Source: Xanthomonas massiliensis (GTDB lineage Bacteria; Pseudomonadota; Gammaproteobacteria; Xanthomonadales; Xanthomonadaceae). From it: a stretch of DNA of 64,000 nt. Shown one piece after another: positions 49,832 to 59,299 of this stretch; position 1 is the first letter of the stretch, and every line of letters starts with the position of its first letter. The stretch is taken from contig NZ_FCOY01000006.1 of the NCBI RefSeq assembly GCF_900018785.1, positions 1,550,001-1,614,000 on the forward strand, given 5' to 3'. The position numbers and the translations under genes are program-made. The notes beneath the pieces are model-generated. The model saw nothing but the letters and a program-made list of their open reading frames with translations, ran no database searches and had not been told where the DNA came from.

Positions 49832-52024
49832 TCAGCGGAAGTCCCGGCGCACGCTCAACAGCCACTGCCGCGCGCGGTTGTACGTGGCCGAGTAGTAGTC
49901 CAGCGTCGGGATGTAGTAGCCGGGCAGCCCATAGGTCCTGTCCAGCAGGTTCTTGGCGGTGAGCGAGAAGGTCCAGTCGCCGCCGGCGGTGGTGTAGGAC
50001 GCACTGGCATCCAGGTAGTGCGTGGCGGGGAACATCGTGTACTGGCTGGTGGCACTGACCGCCGAATAGGAACTGGCGTCGGCACGCAGGTTCGCTCCCA
50101 GCCGCAGGCTGGCCCCGCCGGCGAGATCACGCGTGTAGACCGCACCGAGGCTTCCGCTCCAGCGCGGCGAATAGGGCAACGCGTCGCCGGTGAAATCCGT
50201 GCTCGCCGCGCCGGTGGGGTTGACGAATTCGTCGAAGCGGGTGCGCAGATAGGCCAGGTTGAAGGTGAACTGCAGCGCCTGGCTGGCCTGCACGACGGAC
50301 TCCCATTCGGCGCCGTAGGTGTGCGCCTTGCCCGCGTTCACGATCACCGCGCCGGGAACCAGCTGGCCGCCGACCACCGGGTTGTTGATCGAGGCCTGGT
50401 AGTCCCGGTAGTCGTTGTAGAACAGCGCCAGATTGCCGCGGAAGCGCCCGTCCCAGGCCGTGCTCTTGAGGCCCACCTCATACGCGGTGACCCGCTCGGG
50501 ATCGACCGGAACCTCGGCGACCGCGCGCGTGGCGGCGGCCGGGTTCCAGCCACCGGAAGTCTCGCCGATGGCCCAATTCGCGTAGACCAGCAGGTTCGGC
50601 GTCCACTGGAAATCCACGCCGATCTTCGGCGTGGCGGACTGGTAGGTCTTGCCCAATCCACGGACCGAATAGGTCGTGTCCAACCGCGCGCCGCTGGCGT
50701 CGCTGGCGTAGGCCGCGCTGTCCAGATCCCGCCATTCCTTGCTGAGGCGCAGGCCGGCGGTCAGCCCGAGGCGATCGCTGAGATGGTAGGTCCCCTGGCC
50801 ATACAGGCCGGCGGTGTCGGTGCGGCTGCTGCTGTCGATGATGCTGAAGCGGCCACTGCTCCAGCTCAGCCGGTCCATCCCGAACTCCTCGTGCCAGAGC
50901 ATCAGGCCGGCGATGAAGTTGAAGTGCTCGTAGTCGCCGAACAGCTGGAATTCCTGGGACAGCTGGTGCTGGTCCAGGTCCTGGTCGAAACCGGATACCG
51001 GGGTCGGATAGGGGTCGTCGGAAGGCAGGTGCACGTTGAACCCGCGCGAGGCGGTGATCGACTTCCACGAGAGCGTGTCGGTCAGACTGCCTTCCAGCTT
51101 CAGCGAGATGCCGCCGCTGTTGTACTGCTGGTGCTTGCCGTAGTCGGAGAAATTCCGGCGCACGCCGCTGCCGGGCCAGTTCAGCGGCGTGGAACCGGTC
51201 GTGGACGTACCATGCAGGCCATCGACCGTCAGCGTGGCCACCAGGCCATTCTCCGGCGTCAAGCGCAGGATGCCGCGCAGCTGCTGGTTCTCGTAGCCGT
51301 TGACGTGGCGGTCCAGGTAGACATTGTCCACGTCGCCACCGAGATGGCTGGTGGAGACGGCCAGGCTGCCCGACAACAGGTCCGGCGAGAGGCTGCCGTT
51401 GACGTAGCCGCGGGTCTCGACCTGGCCCTGGTTGCCCGCCCCCACGCTCAGCCAGGCGCCGAAATCCTGGCTGGGCTGTCGCGAGATCAGGCGCAGGGCA
51501 CCGGAGCTGGTGTTCTGCCCGTAGAGGGTGCCCTGCGGGCCATGCAGCACCTCGATGCGATCGATGTCCGGCAGGCTGCCGACGTAGCTGCTGCCGAACG
51601 AGCGCGGCACGTACACGTCGTCCAGGTACCAGCCCACGGAGGGATTGCCGATCGGCCGGGACGAGCCGATGCCGCGGATGAACACGCTCTGCGTGTTCGA
51701 CCATTGCGCGGGGATGTTGACACCCGCCGCCAGCCCGGCCAGATCGGCGAGCTTGGTCACGCCGCGGCGCTGCAGTTCCTCCGCCTCGACTGCGTTGACG
51801 GTGACCGGCGTCTTCTGCAACACGGTTTCGTGACGCTCGGCGGTGACCTTCACGTCCGGCAGGCGGACCGCATCGTCCAGGGCCCTGGCCGCGTCCTCCG
51901 CCAAGGCCGCCGGTGCCATCGCCAGCAACGCCATGCCGCAGGCCAGGGCCAGGTTCCCGCGACGGGAACCCGGCCCGACGACATCGACGCGGACTCGGAA
52001 CCGGGGGATGTGGTCTGTGTTCAT
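49832..52024 (-). CDS. TonB-dependent outer membrane receptor of the sulfur cluster
   Basis: A 730-residue TonB-dependent receptor. A long signal region (cleavage after LALA, residues 39-42) leads to a plug beginning DVKVTAERHETVLQKTPVTV with GVTKLADLAGL and SVFIRGIGSSRPIGNPSVG. A large barrel follows, ending SVRRDFR. The C-terminal residue is arginine rather than the usual phenylalanine. It lies 25 bp upstream of the monooxygenase gene in the same direction, so it probably takes up the organosulfur substrate rather than iron. The start at ATG 52024 fits the signal. Confidence 0.88.
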   Translation of the reverse strand: MNTDHIPRFRVRVDVVGPGSRRGNLALACGMALLAMAPAALAEDAARALDDAVRLPDVKVTAERHETVLQKTPVTVNAVEAEELQRRGVTKLADLAGLAAGVNIPAQWSNTQSVFIRGIGSSRPIGNPSVGWYLDDVYVPRSFGSSYVGSLPDIDRIEVLHGPQGTLYGQNTSSGALRLISRQPSQDFGAWLSVGAGNQGQVETRGYVNGSLSPDLLSGSLAVSTSHLGGDVDNVYLDRHVNGYENQQLRGILRLTPENGLVATLTVDGLHGTSTTGSTPLNWPGSGVRRNFSDYGKHQQYNSGGISLKLEGSLTDTLSWKSITASRGFNVHLPSDDPYPTPVSGFDQDLDQHQLSQEFQLFGDYEHFNFIAGLMLWHEEFGMDRLSWSSGRFSIIDSSSRTDTAGLYGQGTYHLSDRLGLTAGLRLSKEWRDLDSAAYASDASGARLDTTYSVRGLGKTYQSATPKIGVDFQWTPNLLVYANWAIGETSGGWNPAAATRAVAEVPVDPERVTAYEVGLKSTAWDGRFRGNLALFYNDYRDYQASINNPVVGGQLVPGAVIVNAGKAHTYGAEWESVVQASQALQFTFNLAYLRTRFDEFVNPTGAASTDFTGDALPYSPRWSGSLGAVYTRDLAGGASLRLGANLRADASSYSAVSATSQYTMFPATHYLDASASYTTAGGDWTFSLTAKNLLDRTYGLPGYYIPTLDYYSATYNRARQWLLSVRRDFR

Positions 52025-52221
52025 TCGGATCTTTCCAAGGCGATCCCGGGCCCTGCACATCGCGCGGGCCGGAGAAGGGATGAAACGAAGGGGGAAGGCG
52101 CGCGGTACGACGGGAACCCGCCATCAGCAGCTGCGACAGCGATCCATGCCACCGACAGGCGGCAGGCATCCATCGCGCCGGGGAACCCGCGCATGGCCCG
52201 CTAGCCGGGACGCGGCGGCGT

Positions 52222-53040
52222 TCATTGCAGGAGATCCGGGTGGCGGGCAACCACGCCCTGGTAGAGCGGCTGGAAATTCAGCCAGCCGGCATAGCCGTCG
52301 TCGAAACGCGCCGCGTTCTGTCGCGCCCGCGCCTCGTCCAGCACCTGCAATCCCGCCAGGCCACGCGCCAGGACCTGCTCGCGACACACCTTTTCCAGCG
52401 AGACGAACAGGTACACCGCCTCATCCACGCTGCCGCCCACGGTCAGCGTCCCATGGTTGCGCATCACCAGCGCCCGTCCCGAGGGACCCAGCGCGCGCGG
52501 CACGTTCGGGCCCTCGCCATGCACGAAGCTGTCGTAGACGGCATGGCGCTCGTGGAAGACGGCCGCTTCGTTGCTGATCGGCAAGATCACCTCGGCGGTG
52601 GCCGCCCAGATCTTCGAATAAGGCGCGTGCGTATGCACCGCCGACGCCACGTCCGTGCGCCCGGCCAGGATCGCCGCGTGCAGCGGCACGCCGCCAGGAT
52701 GCACGTAGCCCTCGCCCTGCAGGCGTCGCCCGCGATAGTCGACCTGGATCAGGTCGCTGACCCGGATGCGGTCGAACGCGACCGCGAACGGGTTCATCCA
52801 GAACCGGTCCGGGAATTCCGGGTCGCGCGCCGAGATGTGCCCCATCACGCCTTCGTCGTAGCCGAGTTCGGCGAACAGGCGGAATGCCGCGGCCAGCTTG
52901 CGCTTGCGGTCCTCGCGGGCCGCCGCGGGCGTGTCGAACGAGGGCAGCGGCGGCCGCGGCAGGTGCCGCGCTTCCTCGAACGTGATGGTGCGCGGCAAGG
53001 ATGTCGCGTGGCCGAGGGGCAATGAGGGGACGGAGTTCAT
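52222..53040 (-). CDS. Class II aldolase/adducin family protein
   Basis: A 272-residue metal-dependent aldolase-like protein. Zinc ligands appear in [10 protein letters not shown] and MRNHGTL. The fold starts at [10 protein letters not shown] and contains [18 protein letters not shown] and [18 protein letters not shown]. Members cleave sugar phosphates or act on adducin-like substrates. It is the first gene of the leftward organosulfur cluster, 198 bp from the TonB receptor, so it may process the carbon skeleton left after desulfonation. That link is inferred. Confidence 0.87.
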
Positions 53041-53251
53041 GGGGCCACCCTAGTCCCCGGCCTTGCCAGGCCGAACTGCAAAAACCGGCATTGTCCAGGC
53101 CGTTTAGCGCGAAAAAACCGCGCAACGCCGTCTTTGCCGGCAGCCGGGCCCGGCTAGATAACGACCGACAATGACCTCATGTCCGGCGCGCATGCCCTCG
53201 GCCGTCGCGCCTGGCTGTGCCAAGCTGGATACCCTTCCACGCGCTACCCAC

Positions 53252-54556
53252 ATGTCCTCCTCGCCGATCGATCCGGTGCAGTCCTGCCTCGCCCCGCCCC
53301 CCGGCCCCGTGCTGGTCGGATTCAGCGGCGGCCTGGATTCCACCGTGCTGCTGCATGCGTTGGCGCGATCGCCGGGCCAGCGGCGGGCGGGGCTGCGCGC
53401 GATCCACGTCGATCATGGCCTGCAGCCGGCCTCCGCCGACTGGGCCGCGCACTGCCGTGCGGCGTGCGCGGCGCTGGACGTGCCGCTGCTGGTAGTCCCG
53501 GTGGCCGTCGATGCCACCTCGGGCCTGGGTATCGAGGGTGCGGCGCGCCAGGCGCGGCGCGCGGCCTTCGCCGAGGCCCTCGCGCCGGGCGAGTGGCTGG
53601 CCCTGGCCCACCACCGCGACGACCAGGCCGAGACCTTCCTGCTGCGCGCCCTGCGTGCCTCCGGCCCGGACGGGCTGGCGGCCATGCGCGAACGCGGTCC
53701 GTTCGCCGCCGGCACGGTGTGGCGGCCGCTGCTGTCCCTGCCGCGCACCCGGCTGGAAGCCTGGGCACGCGCCTGCGGCCTGGACTGGATCGACGACCCC
53801 AGCAACGACGAAGACCGCTTCGACCGCAACTTCCTGCGTCATCGGGTGCTGCCGCTGCTGCACCAGCGCTGGCCGCAGGCCGACGCGGCGCTGGCGGCCA
53901 GCGCCGCGCTGTGCGCCCAGGCCGGCGACCTGCTGGCCGACGAGGACGAATGCCTGCTGGCAGCGGCGCAGGACGCCCGCGGTGCGCTTGTCCTGGCGGC
54001 CCTGGCCGGGCAGCCCGGCGCTCGCCGTGCGCGCGTGCTGCGGCTGTGGCTGGCCCGGCACGGCGCACCTGCCCTGCCGGCGCGCGGCACTGCCCGCCTG
54101 CTGTCGCTGATGGACCGCCCTGCAGAGCAGGCCGAGGCCGGTTTCGCCTGGCGCGGCCACGAGGTGCGGCGCTGGCGCGGGGCGCTGTACCTGCTGCGGC
54201 AGCCGCTGCCCGGGTTGCCGGTCGACTGGCAGGCGACCTGGGATGGCATCGTGCCCCTGGCCCTGCCCGACGGCAGCCGGCTGGCGCTGGAAGGCGCGAG
54301 CGGCGGCTTCGGCCAGCGCCTGCTGGTGCATGCGCGGCACGGCGGCGAACGCATCCTCCTGCCCGGGCGCGCGCATTCGCACGCCCTCAAGCACGTGCTT
54401 CAGGAAGCCGCCATCCCACCGTGGCAACGCCTGCGCCTGCCGCTGCTGTGTGCGCCGGACGGCCGCGTGCTCGCCGCCGGTGATTGCCTGCTGTCCGCCG
54501 GGTTCGATGCATGGCTGCGCGAGCACGGCGCACGCCTGCGCTGGGTGCCGAATTGA
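53252..54556 (+). CDS. tilS: tRNA(Ile)-lysidine synthase TilS
   Basis: A 434-residue enzyme. The PP-loop ATP-binding motif is [15 protein letters not shown], followed by the catalytic core [34 protein letters not shown] and [18 protein letters not shown]. TilS modifies cytidine 34 of tRNA-Ile2 to lysidine, allowing AUA decoding. ATG 53252 starts close to the family start; a longer frame at 53171 is less likely. xseB and ispA follow in the same direction. Confidence 0.94.
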   Translation: MSSSPIDPVQSCLAPPPGPVLVGFSGGLDSTVLLHALARSPGQRRAGLRAIHVDHGLQPASADWAAHCRAACAALDVPLLVVPVAVDATSGLGIEGAARQARRAAFAEALAPGEWLALAHHRDDQAETFLLRALRASGPDGLAAMRERGPFAAGTVWRPLLSLPRTRLEAWARACGLDWIDDPSNDEDRFDRNFLRHRVLPLLHQRWPQADAALAASAALCAQAGDLLADEDECLLAAAQDARGALVLAALAGQPGARRARVLRLWLARHGAPALPARGTARLLSLMDRPAEQAEAGFAWRGHEVRRWRGALYLLRQPLPGLPVDWQATWDGIVPLALPDGSRLALEGASGGFGQRLLVHARHGGERILLPGRAHSHALKHVLQEAAIPPWQRLRLPLLCAPDGRVLAAGDCLLSAGFDAWLREHGARLRWVPN

Positions 54557-54587
54557 CCCCCGTCGCCGCCACGCCCACACTTTCGCG

Positions 54588-54845
54588 ATGGCAAAGAAAT
54601 CCCCCGCAGAGGAATCCCCGGTCGCCCGCTTCGAGCAGTCGCTCGAGGAGCTGGAACAGCTGGTGGAAAAGATGGAAGGCGGCGAGCTGACCCTGGAACA
54701 GTCGCTGGCCGCCTACGAGCGCGGCGTGGCGCTGTACCGCCAGTGCCAGGGCGCGCTGGAACAGGCCGAACTGCGCGTGCGCCTGCTCAGCGATCCGCAG
54801 CACCCGGAGAGCGGCGAGCCGTTCGAGCCCGGCGATGAGCCCTGA
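54588..54845 (+). CDS. xseB: Exodeoxyribonuclease VII small subunit XseB
   Basis: An 85-residue helical protein with the XseB signature: [40 protein letters not shown]. XseB binds XseA to form exonuclease VII, which degrades single-stranded DNA. It overlaps ispA by 11 bp. The conserved order xseB-ispA is kept, while dxs, the usual third gene, does not follow here. Confidence 0.95.
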   Translation: MAKKSPAEESPVARFEQSLEELEQLVEKMEGGELTLEQSLAAYERGVALYRQCQGALEQAELRVRLLSDPQHPESGEPFEPGDEP

Positions 54846-55713
54846 TCCGCATCTGGCGCCCTGGCGCGGCCGCATCGAGACCGCGCTGGCCGCCCATCTG
54901 CCGCCGGCCACGCAGGAGCCGCGCCGCCTGCATGCGGCCATGCACCACGCCACGCTCGGCGGCGGCAAGCGGATCCGCGCCCTGCTGGTCTACGCCACCG
55001 GTACCCTGCTCGGCGCCGAGCCGGCCGTGCTGGACGCGCCCGCGGTGGCGGTGGAACTGATCCACGCCTACTCGCTGGTCCACGATGACCTGCCGGCGAT
55101 GGACGACGACGCCCTGCGCCGCGGCCGACCGACCGTGCACGTCGCCTTCGACGAGGCCACCGCGATCCTGGCGGGCGACGCGCTGCAGGCCCGCGCCTTC
55201 CAGGTGCTGGCCGGGGCCCCGGCCGAGGCCGGCCTGCGCCTGGGCTGGATCGACACCCTGGCCCGCGCCGCCGGCAGCGAAGGCATGTGCGGCGGCCAGG
55301 CCATCGACGTGGAGGCCACCGGCCAGCACCTGCCGCTGCCGGCACTGGAACGCATGCATGCGCTCAAGACCGGCGCACTGATCCGCGCCGCCGTGCGCAT
55401 GGGGGCGCTGGCCGGCGACGCCGACGATGCGCGCCTGGCCCGCCTGGACCGCTTCGCCGCCGCGCTGGGCCTGGCCTTCCAGGTCCGCGACGACATCCTC
55501 GACGTGGAGGCCAGCTCGGCCGAACTGGGCAAGACCGCCGGCAAGGACGCGGCCCAGGCCAAGTCCACCTACCCCGCCCTGCTCGGGCTGGACGGCGCAC
55601 GCGCCAAGCTCGACGAACTGGCCCGCACCATGGACGCGGACCTGGCCGACACCGGCGAGGCCGGCGCCCTGCTCCGCGCCTTGGCCGAGTTGACGGTCGA
55701 GCGCCGCTATTGA
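54835..55713 (+). CDS. ispA: Farnesyl diphosphate synthase (polyprenyl synthetase)
   Basis: A 292-residue isoprenoid synthase. The two aspartate-rich motifs are DDLPAMD (residues 84-90) and DDILD in [22 protein letters not shown] near the start completes the family pattern. It condenses IPP with DMAPP and then geranyl diphosphate to farnesyl diphosphate for quinones and undecaprenyl carriers. No dxs gene follows; the next 187 bp hold nothing recognisable. Confidence 0.93.
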   Translation: MSPDPHLAPWRGRIETALAAHLPPATQEPRRLHAAMHHATLGGGKRIRALLVYATGTLLGAEPAVLDAPAVAVELIHAYSLVHDDLPAMDDDALRRGRPTVHVAFDEATAILAGDALQARAFQVLAGAPAEAGLRLGWIDTLARAAGSEGMCGGQAIDVEATGQHLPLPALERMHALKTGALIRAAVRMGALAGDADDARLARLDRFAAALGLAFQVRDDILDVEASSAELGKTAGKDAAQAKSTYPALLGLDGARAKLDELARTMDADLADTGEAGALLRALAELTVERRY

Positions 55714-55900
55714 ATCCGGATTTCTGCGTCCGGATTTCCGGGCGAATCCGGCGGGGATGCCCTGGGCACGGCGGGGCAGATCCTGCGGGCGACATGGGCA
55801 ACGACCGCCAATGCAAGTGGTCCGCACGCACGATCATTCCGCGCCGCGCAATCGCCTGAACGAAGCCATGCCGCGAAGCGATGTCGGCGTGGATGAATCG

Positions 55901-56290
55901 TCAGGTGCCAGTTCGCGTACGTCCGAGGAGACCCAAGTGGGTGAATCCGAACCCGGCAGAATACTTAAGGCCATAGCCCAGCGCACGGTCGAAGCCAATA
56001 TGGGCCATCCAGATGATTCCGGCGGCGACTGCCGCAGGAACCGACAGAAAAGCACCGGCCACCAGTAGCACCAAAGCGCCCACGACGGAATGCGCAACGT
56101 TATATGACACGGCGCCCGCCCTTGGCCCAGCCAAATAACCGAGGAAAGATAGGTCTGGCGCCAGGAAGAACAAAGCAAAAACCCCCCATCCGTCACCAAA
56201 CTTCGAATAGGCCAGGAGGCTGGCCACTAGAATGCATAACCCTTCGATGCGGAGCAAAACCCGCACCCCGCCCGATGCCGAACCCGTCAC
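55901..56290 (-). CDS. DUF4260 family membrane protein
   Basis: A 129-residue protein with four membrane segments and the DUF4260 core (LFFLAPDLSFLGYLAGPRAG, SYNVAHSVVGALVLLV, IIWMAHIGFDRALGYGLKY). Its function is unknown. The DNA here is noticeably more AT-rich than the rest of the window, suggesting later acquisition. It lies 31 bp downstream of the interrupted gene on the same strand. Confidence 0.88.
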   Translation of the reverse strand: MTGSASGGVRVLLRIEGLCILVASLLAYSKFGDGWGVFALFFLAPDLSFLGYLAGPRAGAVSYNVAHSVVGALVLLVAGAFLSVPAAVAAGIIWMAHIGFDRALGYGLKYSAGFGFTHLGLLGRTRTGT

Positions 56291-56321
56291 TTTAGTTTTC
56301 TCCCGAGCATACTGTTAAGCC

Positions 56322-56866
56322 TCATTTCCAGAAACTCCACCTTGGCTTGCTGCGTTGCAGCTGCAGAAGCGGAATGTTCTCCGGCTCAAGAAGCGATTCA
56401 CCGACATACCCTTCCAGTCGATAGCCGAAGAATGCCGCCAATGCAGCTTCACCTAGCTCCAATGGATGGAATGGGAACGGATAGCTGCCTGGATCCTCCG
56501 AGGAATCGAGTGCCGGATGTTGGCCCGCCCAATAAGGCGCTTCGAACTCCAGCCTGGGCCCTATATCTTCAAGCACTCCACAATCTGGCGAGAGGCTCAG
56601 CGCGCGTACGAGCTTGCCGTCTGACCAATGTGCAAAGGCGAGCCAATCAACTGCGCTATGCATTGCGTGCAGGTAGATGTCCCGATACGGGGCGTTCTCC
56701 AGGAAGTGTTTTGGCAGACGTGAGGGATAGTCAATTCCGAATTCTGATGCAGCGACTACTGCAACATTTGGAAAAGACCCGACCATGATCTGATTGTCGT
56801 CTGGGTAAGTGGATGACAAATCGCCCTGACCGGACACCCTTAGTGTTTCCTTGGGGAAAAGACGCT
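56322..56866 (-). pseudogene. C-terminal fragment of an IS-interrupted gene (DUF6928-like)
   Basis: This frame encodes the distal part of a protein with VDWLAFAHWSDGKLVRALSLSP, VLEDIGPRLEFEAPYWAGQHP and PFPFHPLELGEAALAAFFGY, which I tentatively match to DUF6928. The IS1595-type element at 56867-57924 split it. When the IS and one target copy are removed, the preceding half (57925-58038) joins in frame through ALAKRL-FPKETLR, giving one continuous reading frame. The function is unknown. The gene is inactive as found. Confidence 0.8.
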
Positions 56867-57924
56867 CCTGATTAGCACGCACTTTCAGTCGAGAACAGCG
56901 GCACATCGCGCAACGTTCTCTCCGGCCAAGGCTTTGCAGTAGCCGCCGTGGCCAAAAGACTCGGCACCAGCCGAGTCAGGTCGAAGCGACGGTTGAACCG
57001 CCACATCGTCTCGGCCAGGTAGCGCTGGGCGTACTTGGCGAACTTGAAGGCGTGATACGCCCCGTCCAGCGAGCGCTTGAGGTTGGACAGCACGACATTG
57101 ACCCAACGGGCGTTCTCTTCCTCACAGCGGCCGCGGCCATGGCCTTCGATGACGGTGTGCGCATGCTCGGCTTCCAGCGCCCGAAACGCGCCCAGTCCGT
57201 CGCTGTAGACATCCGATCCCGGATGCAAGCGCTGCCCGATCCAGTCCGACAGGGCCGCCTTGGTGAAACCCGGCACCAGGTCGATCGCTGCGTGCCGTGG
57301 GCGACCGTCGTCAGTGGTCTCCACGGCGATCACGAAAGGGCGCTTGTTCTCCGAGCCACGGCCGGCCTTGCCGCCGTTGCGTTCCCCACCCAGGTAGGCA
57401 TCGTCCAGTTGCACGATCCCGCCCAGCTTGCGGCCCGCCTCGCGCTCGGCCATCGCCTGCATCAGCTTGTGCTTCATCCGCCACGCCGCCGGGTAGCTCA
57501 CGCCCAGGTGCCGCATCAGCTCCAGCGCCGACAGGTTGGTCTTGCTCTGGCCCAGCAGGTACATGCCCAGCAGCCAGGTCCGCAGCGGCAGCTTGCTGTT
57601 GTCCATCACCGTACCCGAGCGCAGGCTGGTCTGGCGGTGGCAGGCCGTGCACTGTCAGTACGTGGCACCGTGACGCTGGAACCGGCTGTGCGCCGTACCG
57701 GCGCAACGAGGACAGACGAAGCCATGCGGCCAGCGCGAGGCCTCCAGCGCCTGCTCGCACTGGCGCTCGCTGCCATAGCGCTTGAGGAACGCCGGCAACG
57801 ACAGGCCCGGCTGGAACTGCACACGGTTCATGGCCATCTTCTGATCTCCCGAGAGCGATGACCCCAACATGCTGCGTAACGCTCTCACCACTTGCGACTG
57901 CGCTGAAAGATCGTGCTAATCAGG
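56867..57924 (-). mobile_element. IS1595-family (ISXo2-like) insertion sequence, 1058 bp
   Basis: The element is bounded by 22-bp terminal inverted repeats CCTGATTAGCACG..CTTTCAG that differ at two positions, and by identical 8-bp target duplications AAGACGCT at 56859-56866 and 57925-57932. The 8-bp duplication and transposase sequence fit the IS1595 family. The target is the middle of a host gene. The intact ends and duplication show recent insertion. Confidence 0.93.
56872..57837 (-). pseudogene. IS1595-family transposase with an in-frame stop
   Basis: Reading leftwards from ATG 57837 (MAMNRVQFQPGLSL) the protein begins with a zinc ribbon (FVCPRCAGTAHSRFQRHGATY). A TGA stop follows at 57657-57655, after which the frame continues (QCTACHRQTSLRSG, then NSKLPLRTWLLGMYLL, QLDDAYLGGE and VYSDGLGAF with the catalytic acids). 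Relatives have tryptophan (YWQC) where the stop lies, so a TGG to TGA change explains it. The zinc ribbon is therefore cut in half and the transposase likely inactive unless read through. Confidence 0.85.
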
Positions 57925-58038
57925 AAGACGCTTGGCTAAAGCGAAAGATTTCTCTCGATCAAGATCAGTGGCAGCGCGAATGTGGGAGAGAGGAAATTCG
58001 GGGTCTGCATATACAAGCATCCATGTTTTAGCGCCCAC
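57925..58038 (-). pseudogene. N-terminal fragment of the IS-interrupted DUF6928-like gene
   Basis: From GTG 58038, preceded by a GGAGGA ribosome site, the frame reads GAKTWMLVYADPEFPLSHIR and continues through SFALAKRL to the IS end. It continues in frame, once the IS is removed, into the fragment at 56322-56866. The open frame in the same place that starts at ATG 58040 (MWALKHGCLY) is out of phase and stops before the IS. Confidence 0.75.
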
Positions 58039-58116
58039 ATGTCCTCCGTTGGCTTCAGATGAGACCCAACGCCTGGATTAGGCGGTGCCGCGAGCGGCAT
58101 CGGCTCGAATGAAGTG

Positions 58117-58477
58117 TTAGGGCCCTGCAGGACTAGCGCCAACGATGCACTCCGCGGCCTGCGCAGATGCAATGTCATAGCCGGTTGTCTGGTCCCCGAT
58201 CCAGTTGATTCCCACAAGAATGCCATTTTTGCCAAGCCCGGGAACCCTGGCGCCCCAGAAGGACGTCAGGCGTAATCTCGACAAGAGTGAGGCCTCGATA
58301 AGCTGCCACGGCCGCGCTCACTCGCTCGACACGGACGCGGGACGACCAGAACGGCTGCGCCCGCTCTCCGCCAGCGCCAAGAGGGGCGGTAAACCCACCC
58401 TCGTCGCGAATGGTCCAGACAAACCCATGCTCTAGGACCTCTCGATAAAATGCTGCAGTTTGCGACGCTGATTGCAT
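58117..58477 (-). pseudogene. DUF2750 gene with a frameshift
   Basis: From ATG 58477 the DUF2750 start is clear (MQSASQTAAFYREVLEHG, VWTIRDEGGFTAP, AQPFWSSRVRVERV). Near residue 71 (about 58265) the conserved continuation FWGARVPGLGKNGILVGINW and GDQTTGYDIASAQAAE lies in another frame, ending at TAA 58117. The span is 361 nt, one more than a multiple of three, so a single inserted base disrupts it. A sequencing error is possible. The function of DUF2750 is unknown. Confidence 0.78.
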
Positions 58478-58798
58478 GGAGCCTGCCTGTTAGGCCGCGC
58501 ATGAAGCGGTGTTGTTGGGCAGCCGATGCCAAGCAGCGAGATGCTGCCCCGCACTGGCGCCGCGACCAGGCATGTCACGTCGCGGCCTGCCCACGGGCGC
58601 GCACCTGCCGGTGAACCATCCGCTACCCGCAGGCACGGGAACCTGTCGGTGCCACCGCATTGGCAAGCGCCCTGCCGGCGCCCACTGCGGCACGGGCAGC
58701 CGGGACCTCGGACCACCGCGACGGGGCGACGATATCCCATGGGTCCACGCCGGCATCCGGCATGCCGGGGGCGTTCCCCGGCTGCCGGCGCCACGCCG
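58478..58798. other. 321-bp gap with no recognisable gene
   Basis: Open frames exist on both strands but have no family similarity and no ribosome site. I could not see a promoter for the leftward DUF2750 relic or a clear terminator for the leftward DUF4870 gene. Confidence 0.4.
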
Positions 58799-59209
58799 TC
58801 ACTTGATCAGGCGCAGGGTGAACGGATAGCGGTAGGCCACGCCTTCGTTGGCCTTGATCGTGGCGATGATGGTCAGCACCAGCCAGGCGACGGCCAGGAT
58901 GATGCCGATCGGCAGGGTCACCACGATGCCGATGCCGAAGGTGATCGCGGTCAGCAGGCCCAGGGCCAGGCCCGCGATCAGCACGGTGATGTTGAAGTTC
59001 AGCGCTTCCTTGGCCTGGTCGCTGACGAAGGGCATGGTGTCCTTCTTGATCAGCCAGATCACCAGCGGCCCGACGATGTTGCCGACGCCGCTGGTGACGA
59101 TGCCGGTCAGCGCCGACAGGTGGGCGAACAGCGCCCACTGCCGCTCGTCGGCCGACGGCGTCCCCACCGGCGGCGGCGGTGGCACGGTCACGCTCTCGAA
59201 ATCGGTCAT
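58799..59209 (-). CDS. DUF4870 domain-containing membrane protein
   Basis: A 136-residue membrane protein. A short Pro-rich N-terminus ([17 protein letters not shown]) leads into four-helix DUF4870 ([49 protein letters not shown]). These proteins have no known function. ATG 59209 (MTDFES) is the best start. It lies 90 bp beyond pmbA on the same strand. Confidence 0.9.
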   Translation of the reverse strand: MTDFESVTVPPPPPVGTPSADERQWALFAHLSALTGIVTSGVGNIVGPLVIWLIKKDTMPFVSDQAKEALNFNITVLIAGLALGLLTAITFGIGIVVTLPIGIILAVAWLVLTIIATIKANEGVAYRYPFTLRLIK

Positions 59210-59299
59210 GGCCTTCTCCTCTGTCCAGGGTGCGCCAGCATAGCGCGGCATCGACCGCACTCTCGGCGGCCGCACCGCGAGGTGTCAAGCCGGCCCGCC

